Shown piece by piece: positions 26,813-36,065 of a stretch of DNA of 64,000 bases. Location of the stretch: positions 47,516 through 111,515 of the forward strand of contig NZ_JAAOCA010000023.1 in assembly GCF_014694385.1 (NCBI RefSeq), in the 5' to 3' direction. The notes under the pieces were generated by a model. It ran no database searches. It was not told the origin of the DNA and worked only from the letters and a program-made list of their open reading frames with translations. The position numbers and the translations under genes are program-made. Every line of letters starts with the position of its first letter. Position 1 is the first letter of the stretch. The DNA is from Pseudomonas typographi (GTDB lineage: Bacteria > Pseudomonadota > Gammaproteobacteria > Pseudomonadales > Pseudomonadaceae).

Positions 26813-27739
26813 TCACCACTCGAACGCCGGCCCCACCTGCCGGGTGGCGGCGAGGAATGCATCGGCCACCACTTGCAGCGGCTGCAGGTCCATGTCACTG
26901 GCCCGGTTTTGGATCAACCGCTCGAAGTGCCGGTAGAGCAGGGTGTATTCGCCCTCATCGGCCAGCCATTGGCGTACACCATCGACCGCGACCTCGGCGC
27001 CGCCCTTGTCCAGGCGCAAAGTGCCTTCGGTGCAGCGAAACTCGATGCGCCACAGTTCATCATCAATGGGTTGGTCGAAGTTGAATTCCGCACCCACCTG
27101 CACGGTGCCGGCGCGCATCTCTAATTGGGCGGCGATCGGTGCCAGGCGGTTGGCCGGCATCACCAGCTCGGCGCGCTGCATCAACAGCGGCGCTGGCAGC
27201 AGGGCGGTGGCGATTGACAACGCATTGATGCCGGGGTCGAACACCCCCAGCCCGCCGGTCTGCCAAATCCAATCCTGGCCGGGGTGATATTTACGCACCT
27301 GTTCTTTCCACTGTATGTGCACCTGCTGCAGGGTCATCCCGGCCAGCCATTCACGGGCCACTTCCACGCCCGGGGCAAACCGTGAATGCCAGGCGAACAG
27401 GCCGCTCACACCATGCTGCGCGGCAGCCTCCACCAACGCTTTGGCTTCCCCGACGCTGGCGCAGGGCGGTTTTTCCAGCAGCACGTGCTTCCCCGCCGCC
27501 AGCGCCTGCTGTACCAGCGCATAGCGGCTTTGTGGCGGGGTGCAAAAGGCAATGGCATCGACCTGTGGGCCCTGCGCCAGCAACTCACCGAGCGAACCGA
27601 AATTGGCCACCCCCGGGCAGGGCGCGCCAAGTGTGGCCACGGCCACCAGTTCGAAGGCGGGGTTGGCGCGCACGGCGGGAAGGTGCTGGTCTTGGGCGAT
27701 CTTGCCGTAGCCGGCCAGCCCGAGGCGGATCGGTTGCAT
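26813..27739 (-). CDS. D-galactose 1-dehydrogenase-like oxidoreductase (Gfo/Idh/MocA family)
   Basis: A 308-residue NAD(P)-dependent dehydrogenase. The N-terminal Rossmann fold starts IRLGLAGYGKIAQDQHLPAV; the EKP motif (LLEKPPCASVGEAKAL) holds the conserved lysine of the family. The whole protein resembles the Pseudomonas D-galactose 1-dehydrogenase, which starts the De Ley-Doudoroff route by making galactono-lactone. No other galactose gene flanks it, so the sugar remains inferred (arabinose or fucose are possible). It stands alone, with a ribosome site GGAGAG upstream. Confidence 0.8.
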   Translation of the reverse strand: MQPIRLGLAGYGKIAQDQHLPAVRANPAFELVAVATLGAPCPGVANFGSLGELLAQGPQVDAIAFCTPPQSRYALVQQALAAGKHVLLEKPPCASVGEAKALVEAAAQHGVSGLFAWHSRFAPGVEVAREWLAGMTLQQVHIQWKEQVRKYHPGQDWIWQTGGLGVFDPGINALSIATALLPAPLLMQRAELVMPANRLAPIAAQLEMRAGTVQVGAEFNFDQPIDDELWRIEFRCTEGTLRLDKGGAEVAVDGVRQWLADEGEYTLLYRHFERLIQNRASDMDLQPLQVVADAFLAATRQVGPAFEW

Positions 27740-27994
27740 GGGAAGCTCTCCTGTGGCGTTTTGGATTGTTCTGCACTATTACCCTATGGTGAGCGCACCG
27801 CTTCGGTCACGCAATGGGTTCGTGCATAGAGCGCCCGCGCAATAGCATAGCCGCGCAACGATGAGCGTGCGCGGCGGTCCATAGCGCAGCGCACAGGTAG
27901 CACACCTCAGTAGCCGTGCCTGGCGGTCGCCCAAAGACCCCCTGCCGGGCAGGGCGCAAGCTACGATCACATAGGCCCTGCAGCAGGTTCGACC

Positions 27995-28618
27995 ATGCGC
28001 TTACGTCAACTCGTTATCGCTGTCTATTGCGTCTCAATCGGCCACGGTGGCCTGGCGCTGGCCGACCCGCTCACCGCCACTGCCACCCACAAAGCCGAAG
28101 TACTGGAAGAAAAAGCCGCCAGTGGCGCGAAGGCTTCGCCGCCGCCGGCAAGCCAAGCCATCAGCCCTGCCGAGGCCCAGGCCGTCGACCCGGCTGGCCA
28201 AGCGCCCCTGGATGACGCCCTGACGTGCCTGGCGCGCTCGATCTATTGGGAAGCCAAAGGCGGCAGCCAAGGCGACATGGAAGACGTCGCCAGCGTGGTG
28301 ATGAACCGCCTCGGCCAGGCGGGCTTCCCCGGCACCGTGTGCGGCGTGGTCAAGCAAGGCTCGGAGCACAACAATTGCCAGTTCTCTTGGTGGTGCGATG
28401 GCCGCGCGGACCAAGCCGAAGAAAACGACCGCTACACCCTGGCCAAAGACGTCGCGCGCAAGGCCCTGAACCGCCAATTGGTCGACCGCACCCACGGTGC
28501 GCAGTACTTCCATGATCACAGCGTGACGCCGGCGACCTTCACCAGCATGGTACGCACGGCGCAAAGCAGCCGGTTCGTGTTCTACCGCCCGCGCGGTGAG
28601 CAGGCGCCAGGCAAGTAG
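27995..28618 (+). CDS. Cell wall hydrolase, SleB family
   Basis: A 207-residue exported protein with a signal peptide (QLVIAVYCVSIGHGGLALA), a Pro/Ala-rich linker to about residue 75, and a SleB hydrolase domain from residue 76: LTCLARSIYWEAKGGSQGDMEDVASVVMNRL with the catalytic Glu, and FSWWCDGR then YFHDHSVTPATF. This fold cleaves peptidoglycan glycan strands. In Gram-negatives it is thought to remodel the wall, not to act in spores. Alone in its transcription unit. Confidence 0.9.
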   Translation: MRLRQLVIAVYCVSIGHGGLALADPLTATATHKAEVLEEKAASGAKASPPPASQAISPAEAQAVDPAGQAPLDDALTCLARSIYWEAKGGSQGDMEDVASVVMNRLGQAGFPGTVCGVVKQGSEHNNCQFSWWCDGRADQAEENDRYTLAKDVARKALNRQLVDRTHGAQYFHDHSVTPATFTSMVRTAQSSRFVFYRPRGEQAPGK

Positions 28619-28723
28619 GGCGAGGAAGATAATGACCTTGGCTTGCCGGCTCACCGGTCAGGTCTACCCAACCCCGGTCGGCGCAGGCCATGGACCTGTT
28701 TTTCTAGGCTACTGCGGGCTATC

Positions 28724-29176
28724 TCAGCTTGAAAGACGCCGCATATCGATGTGCGGGATACCATCTTCCAGGTACGGCTCGCCTTCGGGGTGGAAGCCAT
28801 AGCGCCCGTAATAGCCTTGTAGATGTGCTTGCGCGGCCAGGTACAACGGGCGTTCAGGCCAGCGTTGTGCGACCTCGGCGAGGGCGCGCTGCATCAATTG
28901 GTGGCCCAGCCCCTGGCCGCGCCCGGCCGGGGCGGTGATCACCCGGCCGATGGCTACTTCACCCTGGGCGGGCACCAACAGGCGCAGGTAAGCCAGCAAC
29001 TGATGGTTGTCGAAGGCCAGCAGGTGATGGGTATCACCTGCCAAGTCTTGGCCGTCGATGTCTTGGTAGGGGCATTGCTGTTCTACCACGAACACTTCGC
29101 AGCGCAATTGCAACAAAGCGTACAGCTCGTTGTTGCTCAGTTCGCTGTGGTGCTTGCAGGTCCACATCAAGGGCAT
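28724..29176 (-). CDS. GNAT acetyltransferase (ElaA-like)
   Basis: A 150-residue N-acetyltransferase. It shows the ElaA opening (LYALLQLRCEVFVVEQQCPYQDIDGQDL) and the acetyl-CoA loop IGRVITAPAGRGQGLGHQLMQRAL, then AQAHLQGYYGRYGFHPEGEPYLEDGIPHIDM, all typical of this subgroup. The acceptor is unknown. It is separated from the catalase gene upstream by a strong terminator. Confidence 0.9.
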   Translation of the reverse strand: MPLMWTCKHHSELSNNELYALLQLRCEVFVVEQQCPYQDIDGQDLAGDTHHLLAFDNHQLLAYLRLLVPAQGEVAIGRVITAPAGRGQGLGHQLMQRALAEVAQRWPERPLYLAAQAHLQGYYGRYGFHPEGEPYLEDGIPHIDMRRLSS

Positions 29177-29321
29177 TGGCGCGCTCCGGCTGATAAGGGC
29201 GGCATCATCGCACGCTCAGGGCCGGCTCGCAGCCTTCAAGGTTTGCCCACGTGTGACCAGGGCGCCCGGCGCGCCGCCACAGCGTACCGTAGCCGCCCAA
29301 GCCAACCCTGTGCTGTAAGGC

Positions 29322-29349
29322 AAAAAAAAGGGCCATTGTAGAATGGCCC
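29322..29349 (-). terminator. Rho-independent terminator after the manganese catalase gene
   Basis: On the minus strand, GGGCCATT and AATGGCCC form an 8-bp stem with a 4-base loop (29330-29349), followed by eight T. It lies 93 bases after the catalase stop and before the acetyltransferase start, and so should insulate the two genes. Confidence 0.85.
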
Positions 29350-29441
29350 CTGGCTATTGCGGGTTTCGCTGATGGGTAATACGACCTGACGCGCTTAAAA
29401 AGCACGGCTAAAAAGGCTGCAGGTTCCAGCGAAACACCCTG

Positions 29442-30320
29442 CTAGATTTTTTCGACTTTACCCGCCCCCAGGTGCGCCCCGGTAATAGGGTCGGCATCTG
29501 GAGACGACGTCGTGCGTAGCTTCATGGCTTCGCAGGCAGCTTCTTCGATGTCAGACAACCCCGTGACGCTGGCCGAACCATCGCCACCGTCCACGGCCGG
29601 TTGCGGGTCTTCTACGTACTCCCAACCCTCTCCCTTGTTCCACGAGCCACGAACTTCCCCGCCTTTGGACAGGTTGAAGTAAGTACGGGTGAAGTCTGGG
29701 TCGCCGGGCAGTTTCCCCTGCGGGAAGTTGGGCTGGATAGAATGCAAGGCTTTTTCGAAGGACAGTTGGTGGGCGATTTCCCGTGTCATTAAAAAACCCA
29801 ACGCTTCCTTGATACCCGGGTCGTCGGTGACGTTAATCAAACGTTCATAAACGATTTTGGCGCGGGCTTCGGCCGCGATGTTCGAGCGTAAATCGGCGGT
29901 GGGTTCGCCGATCGTATCAATATACGCGGCCGACCACGGTACACCGGCGGAATTGGTCAATGCCGCACCGCCGCCGTACAGCAAACTGGTCACGTGCGAG
30001 TCGTTACCGGCACCGGTGAGCGAACGGTACAGTTCACCCTCTTCCTCAGCGCCCTCTGCCAGGGCCCCGCGTGCGCCTTTATTGAGCATCACGATAATGG
30101 AGCCAATGATCTCCAAGTGGCTGAGCTCTTCAGTGGCAATGTCGTACAGCAAGTCTTTGCGGCCGGCATCCACTTCGGTAACGGCCTGGGTAAAGTAGCG
30201 CATGGCCGCGCCCAGCTCCCCTTGAGGCCCGCCGAATTGCTCCAGCAGAAGGTTGGCCAGACCCGGGTTGGGTTCGCTGACGCGGACGGTGTATTGCAAA
30301 CGTTTATTGTGCATGAACAT
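29442..30320 (-). CDS. Manganese-containing catalase
   Basis: A 292-residue non-heme catalase that dismutates hydrogen peroxide at a dimanganese centre. The four-helix bundle ligands are visible: Glu in TQAVTEVDAGRKDLLYDIATEELSHLEI (second Glu and His in EELSH) and the second pair in AAEARAKIVYERL and TREIAHQLSFEKAL. The C-terminal tail (near residues 240-292) is acidic and Gly-rich, as in KatN. GGAG lies before the start. The 407-base upstream gap is AT-rich and may hold a stationary-phase promoter. Confidence 0.93.
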   Translation of the reverse strand: MFMHNKRLQYTVRVSEPNPGLANLLLEQFGGPQGELGAAMRYFTQAVTEVDAGRKDLLYDIATEELSHLEIIGSIIVMLNKGARGALAEGAEEEGELYRSLTGAGNDSHVTSLLYGGGAALTNSAGVPWSAAYIDTIGEPTADLRSNIAAEARAKIVYERLINVTDDPGIKEALGFLMTREIAHQLSFEKALHSIQPNFPQGKLPGDPDFTRTYFNLSKGGEVRGSWNKGEGWEYVEDPQPAVDGGDGSASVTGLSDIEEAACEAMKLRTTSSPDADPITGAHLGAGKVEKI

Positions 30321-30727
30321 GGAGTGTTCTCCCAGGCTGTTCAGAATCTCGGTGATAAAACAAAGTGTGCAAGGGTGCGCGGGGCTCTGTGACTAAAGCC
30401 ACTATATTTTTAATCAACCAAACGTACATGCGTTATATAAATAACGGGGGTGAAAAAGTGGTTGTTTGTGGTGGGGCTGCCCCAGCCTTACTTAGTAACT
30501 GAGTGGCGCAAGCGCAGGAACGTCTTATTTAATAGCGGCTGGCGCGACGGGTGGTAGCTGCGAGTCAATTATTAGCGCGCAGGTTATCTGCTCTCGTGTG
30601 TAAATTTTTGCTTTGTAATCAACAAGCATTGATTAAGCGAGTGAGTTAATTAGCGCCTGAGTGGTCATTATTGGTTTTGGGTGAAATGAGGCGCCTCGGC
30701 AGGGCGCCCCACGCTGAATGCCCAATG
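30321..30727. other. AT-rich intergenic region upstream of the manganese catalase gene
   Basis: About 400 bases without any gene I can support. Base composition is well below the genome average, with runs such as tatttttaatcaacc. It should carry the catalase promoter; I cannot place the -10 and -35 with confidence. Confidence 0.45.
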
Positions 30728-31627
30728 TCACGCCAAATAACGCTCGAACCAGCCTAACGTGCGCTGCCAGGAAAGCTCCGCCGCTGCCTTGTCGTAGCGA
30801 GGCGTGGAATCGTTGTGAAAACCATGGTTCACCCCAGGGTAAATATACGCCTCATAGGTTTTGCCGCCGGCCTTCAAGGCTTTCTCATAGGCGGGCCAGC
30901 CGTCGGTGATGGGTTTGTCCAGCTCGGCATAGTGCAGCAACAGCGGCGCCTTGATCCGCGCGGCCTCTTCGGCGGAAGGCTGGCGCCCGTAGTAGGGCAC
31001 GGCTGCAGCCAGTTCTGGGTAGGCCACTGCCGCAGCGTTGGTCACGCCCCCGCCATAGCAAAAGCCGACCATGCCTACCTTGGTGTTGGTGCCCTCGTGC
31101 TGGCCTAGCCATTCGATGGCGGCGAAGAAGTCGTTCATCAATTTTTGCGGGTCGATCTTGGCCTGCAATTCACGGCCCTGGTCATCGTTGCCGGGATAGC
31201 CGCCCAGCGAACTCAACCCGTCTGGCGCCAGGGCGATATAACCGGCCTTGGCGACGCGCCGGGCAACGTCTTCGATGTAGGGGTTCAGCCCGCGGTTTTC
31301 ATGCACCACCACCACCGCGCCCGCCTTACCCGTGGGCTTGGCCGGGCGTACGCGGTAGCCGCGAACCTGGCCGTGGCCCTTCGGCGAGGGGTAGTGCACG
31401 TAGTCGGCGATGATATCCGGGTCGGTGAACGACACCTGTTCGGCCAGCGCATAGTTGGGCGCGAGTGCCGCCACCAGCGCCGGCCCGGTGAGGCCTAGCA
31501 CGGTGAAGGCAGCGGCGCGATCGAGGAACTCGCGCCGGTTGATCTTGCCATGCACGTAGCCGTCATAGATCTCCAGCAGTTCTGGGGAGAAGTCTTTGGC
31601 AGTCAAGCGCGGTGGCATAGGGGGCAT
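30728..31627 (-). CDS. Dienelactone hydrolase family protein with Tat-like N-terminus
   Basis: A 299-residue alpha/beta hydrolase. The catalytic triad fits the family: Cys190 in GFCYGGG, Asp237 in AELDKP, His268 in PGVNHGFHND; VVVVHENRGLNPYIEDVARR carries the conserved Glu. Before the domain lies NRREFLDRAAAFTVLGLTGPALVAAL (residues 30-55), a twin-arginine style export signal preceded by a 29-residue extension. Such proteins are annotated as carboxymethylenebutenolidase-like. No aromatic-degradation genes are near, so the substrate is open. Confidence 0.88.
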   Translation of the reverse strand: MPPMPPRLTAKDFSPELLEIYDGYVHGKINRREFLDRAAAFTVLGLTGPALVAALAPNYALAEQVSFTDPDIIADYVHYPSPKGHGQVRGYRVRPAKPTGKAGAVVVVHENRGLNPYIEDVARRVAKAGYIALAPDGLSSLGGYPGNDDQGRELQAKIDPQKLMNDFFAAIEWLGQHEGTNTKVGMVGFCYGGGVTNAAAVAYPELAAAVPYYGRQPSAEEAARIKAPLLLHYAELDKPITDGWPAYEKALKAGGKTYEAYIYPGVNHGFHNDSTPRYDKAAAELSWQRTLGWFERYLA

Positions 31628-31723
31628 CCTTTTGCTGTTGGGTGTTGGAAGGGGGCGCAGGGGACCGGCCCAGGCAGCACAACGCGAGTGCGCGGGCCTA
31701 TCAAGCCATTTTGCAAACCCTTA

Positions 31724-32203
31724 TTAAAGCCCAAGATCCGACAACGAGGGGTGCTCGTCTGGGCGGCGGCCTTGTGGCCAATGGAATAGCCGTTGCTCGG
31801 GGCCCGCCAGGGCCAGGTCGTTGATGCTTGCATGGCGCTGGCACATCAGCCCGTGCTCATCGAACGCCCAATTTTCGTTGCCATAGCTGCGCCACCAGCA
31901 GCCTGTCGCATCATGCCATTCGTAGGCGAAGCGCACGGCGATACGGTTGCCGTTGTAGGCCCACACTTGCTTGATCAGCCGGTAGTCAAGCTCTGTCGCC
32001 CATTTTTCGGTGAGAAATGCTTCGATCTGGTCGCGCCCCTGAATGAACCGGTCGCGGTTTCGCCAGCGGCTGTCGGGCGTATACGCCAGCGCAACACGGG
32101 CTGGGTCGCGGCTGTTCCAAGCATCTTCGGCCAGGCGGGCTTTTTGCTCGGCCTGCTCGAGGGTTTCGAAGGGCGGCAGTGGGGGGCGCGGCGCGGTGGT
32201 CAT
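31724..32203 (-). CDS. DUF1348 (NTF2-fold) protein
   Basis: A 159-residue protein of the nuclear-transport-factor-2-like fold. It has the DUF1348 signature: EDAWNSRDPARVALAYTPDSRWRNRDRFIQGR and VRFAYEWHDATGCWWRSYGNENWAFDEHGLM. The cone-shaped fold often binds small ligands, but no activity is established for the family. It follows the exonuclease gene in the same direction, where many Pseudomonas would carry a ligase gene. Confidence 0.88.
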   Translation of the reverse strand: MTTAPRPPLPPFETLEQAEQKARLAEDAWNSRDPARVALAYTPDSRWRNRDRFIQGRDQIEAFLTEKWATELDYRLIKQVWAYNGNRIAVRFAYEWHDATGCWWRSYGNENWAFDEHGLMCQRHASINDLALAGPEQRLFHWPQGRRPDEHPSLSDLGL

Positions 32204-32310
32204 AACAGGCCTCGGGCAGGGGCGGGGCAGGTGGATGCATGCGTTACACCGGCGCCCACCGCGTTTGATGGGGTTACAGCATGCCTAACGAGCAGCCGCG
32301 CTGGCAAAGG

Positions 32311-33318
32311 CTAATCATCGTCACGTTCGAATTCGCTCATTCCCGCTTCGTCGAAGCCGCGTGCGTCCAGCCCGCGCTGCTCCCGCAAATAGCGTGCGAG
32401 CACGGCTACCGAGCCATGGGTGACCATCACCCGTTCGGCACCGGTTTGCTCGATGGCCCAGAGCAACCCCGGCCAATCGGCATGGTCCGAAAGCACGAAG
32501 CCACGGTCGACACCCCGCCGGCGGCGGGTGCCACGCAGGCGCATCCAGCCGCTGGCGAAGCCATCGCTGTATTGGCCGAAACGGCGCATCCAGGTGCTGC
32601 CGGCGGCTGAGGGCGGGGCGATGATCAACGCTTGGCGCAAGGTAGGGTCGGTTTTCTTGAATTCGGTGGCATAGAGCGTGGGCGGTAGTTCGACCCCGGC
32701 GGCGCGGTATACCCGGTTCAGCGGCTCTACCGCGCCGTGGGCCAGGATCGGCCCGAGGCTAGCGTCGATGCCGTGTAGAATCCGTTGCGCCTTGCCGAAG
32801 GCGTAGGCGAACAGCACGCTGGGACGCCCGGCTTCGATGTTGGCGCGCCACCATTGGTTGATCTCTTCGAACACCTGTTGCTGCGCTTGCCAGCGGTAAA
32901 TCGGCAAGCCAAAGGTGGATTCGGTGATGAACGTGTGGCAGCGCACCGGTTCGAACGCAGCGCAGGTGCCGTCGGCTTCGACCTTGTAGTCGCCCGAGGC
33001 GACCCAGACTTCGCCCTGGTATTCCAAACGCACTTGTGCCGAGCCCAATACATGCCCGGCCGGATGGAAGCTCACCGTCACGCCGTTATGCACCAACCGT
33101 TGGCCGTAGGGCAGCACTTGCAGGTCGATGTCTTGCCCCAGGCGTGTGCGCAAGATGCCCTCGCCGGGCGCGGCCGCCAGGTAATGGCCGTTGCCCGTGC
33201 GCGCATGGTCGCCATGGCCGTGGGTGATCACGGCGTGTGGTACCGGCCGCCAAGGGTCGATGTAGAAGTTCCCCGGCGGGCAGTACAACCCCTCCCGGCG
33301 CGCGATGACCAAATCCAC
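32311..33318 (-). CDS. Ligase-associated DNA exonuclease (metallo-beta-lactamase fold)
   Basis: A 335-residue nuclease of the beta-CASP type. The metal motif is VITHGHGDHARTGNGHYL, followed by FHPAGHVLGSAQVRLEYQGEVWVASGDYKVEADGTCAAFEPV and FVLSDHADWPGLLWAIEQTGAERVMVTHGS, all diagnostic of the family that pairs with an ATP-dependent DNA ligase in bacterial end-processing. The partner ligase is not in this window: the next gene is a DUF1348 protein. It may have been lost or lie elsewhere. Confidence 0.9.
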   Translation of the reverse strand: MDLVIARREGLYCPPGNFYIDPWRPVPHAVITHGHGDHARTGNGHYLAAAPGEGILRTRLGQDIDLQVLPYGQRLVHNGVTVSFHPAGHVLGSAQVRLEYQGEVWVASGDYKVEADGTCAAFEPVRCHTFITESTFGLPIYRWQAQQQVFEEINQWWRANIEAGRPSVLFAYAFGKAQRILHGIDASLGPILAHGAVEPLNRVYRAAGVELPPTLYATEFKKTDPTLRQALIIAPPSAAGSTWMRRFGQYSDGFASGWMRLRGTRRRRGVDRGFVLSDHADWPGLLWAIEQTGAERVMVTHGSVAVLARYLREQRGLDARGFDEAGMSEFERDDD

Positions 33319-33329
33319 GGCCTACTCCC

Positions 33330-35171
33330 TCAGCCCATGCCCACGAAACCACCGGTCTGGTGCTTCCACAGCCGGGCGTACAAGCCTTTTTGCGTCATCA
33401 GTTCTTCATGGTTGCCGATCTCGACGATGCGGCCTTTTTCCATGACCACCAAACGGTCCATTTCGGCGATGGTCGATAGGCGATGAGCAATGGCAATCAC
33501 GGTTTTGCCCTGCATCAAGGTTTCCAGGCTTTCCTGGATGGCCGCTTCCACTTCAGAGTCGAGCGCCGAGGTGGCTTCGTCCATCACCAGGATGGGCGCG
33601 TTCTTGAGCAATACGCGGGCGATGGCAATGCGTTGGCGTTGCCCGCCGGAGAGCTTGACCCCTCGCTCACCCACGTGCGAATCGAGCCCGACACGGCCTT
33701 GGGCGTCGGAGAGCAATGGTATGAACTCATCGGCCCTGGCCTTGTGGATGGCGTCGAGCAATTCCTCTTCGGTCGCGTAGGGGCGGCCATACATCAGGTT
33801 TTCCCGTAGCGACCGGTGCAGCAGTGAAGTGTCTTGGGTGATCAGGCCGATCTGTGAGCGCAGGCTTTCTTGTTGTACGCCAGCGATGTCTTGGCCGTCG
33901 ATGAGGATACGCCCACCGTCGAGGTCGTACAGGCGCAGCAACAAGTTGACTAAAGTCGATTTGCCGGCGCCGGAAGGGCCGAGCAGGCCGATTTTTTCGC
34001 CTGGGCGGATGGTCAGGTCCATGCCGGAAATAATCGGCCGGGCCTTGCCATAGCGGAACTCGACGTTTTCGAACTGGATACCGCCATGCTCGATCTTCAG
34101 CGGTAGGGCGTTCGGTTTGTCGCTTACCGCAATCGGTTGGCTGATAGTCTGCAAGCCGTCCTGGACCATCCCGATGTTTTCGAAGATACCGTTGACCACC
34201 CACATGATCCAGCCCGACATGTTGACGATACGGATCACCAAGCCAGTGGCCAGGGCGATCACCCCCACGCTGAGTACCGATTGCGTCCACAGCCATAGCG
34301 CAAGGCCCGTGGTGCACACAATCAGCAGGCCGTTGAGGGTGGTGATGACCACGTCCATTTCGGTGATGGTACGGTTGGCGATCTGGGTTTTCTCGGTTTG
34401 TTCGCTGATCGCTTCGCGGGTGTATTGCTGCTCCAGGTTGGTATGGGTAAACAGTTTGAGGGTTGTGATGTTGCTGTAGCCGTCGACGATCCGCCCCATC
34501 AGTTTGGAGCGCGCATCCGATGACACCACCGAGCGCGCCTGGACGCGTGGCACGAAGTACAGCAGCGATAGGGTAAAGCCAAAAATCCACACGATCAGTG
34601 GCAGCATCATGCGCCAGTCGGCCTCGGCGAACAGCACCAGCGAACTGATTGCATAGATCGTTACATGCCAGATCGCGTCCATTGCCTGCACCGCCGAGTC
34701 GCGCAGCGAGTTGCCGGTTTGCATGATGCGCTGGGCGATGCGCCCGGCAAAATCGTTCTGGAAGAACGTCATACTCTGGCGCAGTACGTAATTGTGATTT
34801 TGCCAGCGTATCAGGCTGGTCATGCCGGGGGTGATGGTCTGGTGCACCAGCAGGTCATGCAGGCCCACGAAAATGGGCCGTAGCACCAGCGCCACCAGGA
34901 CCATCCACACCAGCGCCCCCCAATGTTCGCGAAAGAACGCCTTGGGCGGGGTGGCGTTGGCCATGTCGATGAGGGTCGACAGGTAACCGAACAGCGCCAC
35001 TTCGATCAGTGCTGCGACCAGGCCCACCACCAATAACGCGACGAAGGCCGGCCAGACCTGGCGAATGTAGTAGAGGTAGAACGACCACACCTTGTTCGGA
35101 GGTGCCTCGGTCGGCGCTTCGCGAAACACGTCGATCCAATGTTCAAAGCGGCGATGTAGCTCCGACAACAT
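33330..35171 (-). CDS. ABC transporter, fused permease/ATP-binding protein
   Basis: A complete 613-residue exporter half-transporter. The N-terminal cytoplasmic part is followed by six membrane helices (about residues 35-330), then an ATPase domain with GPSGAGKST, Q-loop LITQDTSLLHRS, signature LSGGQRQRIAIARVLLKNAPILVMDEATSALDS and H-loop IAHRLSTI. It resembles the partial gene at the left end of the window in domain order and in several strings (RVLLKNAPILVMDEATS). The substrate is unknown. Its stop is 11 bases from the exonuclease start, so they may be co-transcribed. Confidence 0.93.
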   Translation of the reverse strand: MLSELHRRFEHWIDVFREAPTEAPPNKVWSFYLYYIRQVWPAFVALLVVGLVAALIEVALFGYLSTLIDMANATPPKAFFREHWGALVWMVLVALVLRPIFVGLHDLLVHQTITPGMTSLIRWQNHNYVLRQSMTFFQNDFAGRIAQRIMQTGNSLRDSAVQAMDAIWHVTIYAISSLVLFAEADWRMMLPLIVWIFGFTLSLLYFVPRVQARSVVSSDARSKLMGRIVDGYSNITTLKLFTHTNLEQQYTREAISEQTEKTQIANRTITEMDVVITTLNGLLIVCTTGLALWLWTQSVLSVGVIALATGLVIRIVNMSGWIMWVVNGIFENIGMVQDGLQTISQPIAVSDKPNALPLKIEHGGIQFENVEFRYGKARPIISGMDLTIRPGEKIGLLGPSGAGKSTLVNLLLRLYDLDGGRILIDGQDIAGVQQESLRSQIGLITQDTSLLHRSLRENLMYGRPYATEEELLDAIHKARADEFIPLLSDAQGRVGLDSHVGERGVKLSGGQRQRIAIARVLLKNAPILVMDEATSALDSEVEAAIQESLETLMQGKTVIAIAHRLSTIAEMDRLVVMEKGRIVEIGNHEELMTQKGLYARLWKHQTGGFVGMG

Positions 35172-35205
35172 GGCGGGCTCTCCTGTTCAGGCAGTGGGCG
35201 GCAAA

Positions 35206-35766
35206 TCAGTCGATGCGCTTGGCACTGTTGATCATGATCGGGTTGGACGGCACGTTCTGCATGCCGCTGCGGGTGCTGGTGGGGGCGTTGACGATTTGGT
35301 CGACCACGTCCATACCCTGCGTGACCTTGCCGAATACGGCGTAGCCGAAGTCGCGGCCGCCGTGGTCGAGGAAGTCGTTGTCCTTGACGTTGATGAAAAA
35401 CTGCGCGGTGGCCGAGTTGGGGTCTTGAGTGCGGGCCATGGCCAGGGTGCCACGAACATTGTGCAGGCCATTATCCGCTTCGTTCTTGATGGGCGCCTGG
35501 GTGGGTTTTTCGGCCATGTCGCGAGTAAAACCGCCGCCCTGCACCATAAACCCCGGTATCACACGATGAAACTGGGTGTTGTTGTAAAAGCCTGCCTTCA
35601 CGTATTCGAGAAAATTCGCGGTGCTGATCGGGGCTTTTTGCCCGTCGAGCTCCAGGGTGATCTGCCCGAAATCGGTGGATAACTCAATGTGCGGGTGCTG
35701 GTCATCAGCCAGCGCGGCAGTGCATAGCAACACGGTAGTGGCAGCGAAACAAAGGTTTTTCAGCAT
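35206..35766 (-). CDS. ppiA: Periplasmic peptidyl-prolyl isomerase (cyclophilin A)
   Basis: A 186-residue cyclophilin with a signal peptide (MLKNLCFAATTVLLCTAALA-DD). The start at 35766 gives this signal; the longer frame to 36042 has no ribosome site and no homology. The isomerase core is clear: FHRVIPGFMVQGGGF (catalytic Arg), NGLHNVRGTLAMARTQDPNSATAQFFINVKDN, and FGYAVFGKVTQGMDVVDQI. It speeds cis-trans proline turns in folding periplasmic and outer-membrane proteins. Confidence 0.95.
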   Translation of the reverse strand: MLKNLCFAATTVLLCTAALADDQHPHIELSTDFGQITLELDGQKAPISTANFLEYVKAGFYNNTQFHRVIPGFMVQGGGFTRDMAEKPTQAPIKNEADNGLHNVRGTLAMARTQDPNSATAQFFINVKDNDFLDHGGRDFGYAVFGKVTQGMDVVDQIVNAPTSTRSGMQNVPSNPIMINSAKRID

Positions 35767-35882
35767 GGACTCACGGATCCCTGACAGTGGATTCAACCGC
35801 CGCCAACAACGGCAGCAGCGGGTGGTTGGCCCGCCTAGGCGGCCCAGGGGCATAGCCTGCCGTGAATAGGCGAGCAGTTCCA

Positions 35883-35915
35883 GTGCGTACGCAGTGCGTA
35901 CGCAGTGCGGACGTA
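35883..35915. repeat. Three tandem 11-base units, each with a palindrome
   Basis: GTGCGTACGCA occurs twice in a row, then a diverged third unit GTGCGGACGTA. Each perfect unit contains the palindrome TGCGTACGCA. It lies between ppiA and the LysR gene, about 120 bases upstream of ppiA. It may bind a dimeric regulator or simply be slippage. Confidence 0.5.
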
Positions 35916-36065
35916 GTGTGGGTGTTTCCGGATGTTGGCCACCATGGCTGTATCGGGGTTTCCAAGGCACTTGGCGTTTCGCATCGATGGCCGCTAACGA
36001 TAAGCGTGGGACAGCCGATAGGGTGGATGCGTTCCTGTACATTCGCCCCCGCGGGGGAGCATGCG

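Noticed and set aside
30321..30727. AT-rich gap before the manganese catalase, considered as a small RNA or prophage scar
   Set aside because: No hairpin with T-run and no frame with support; left as a promoter region.
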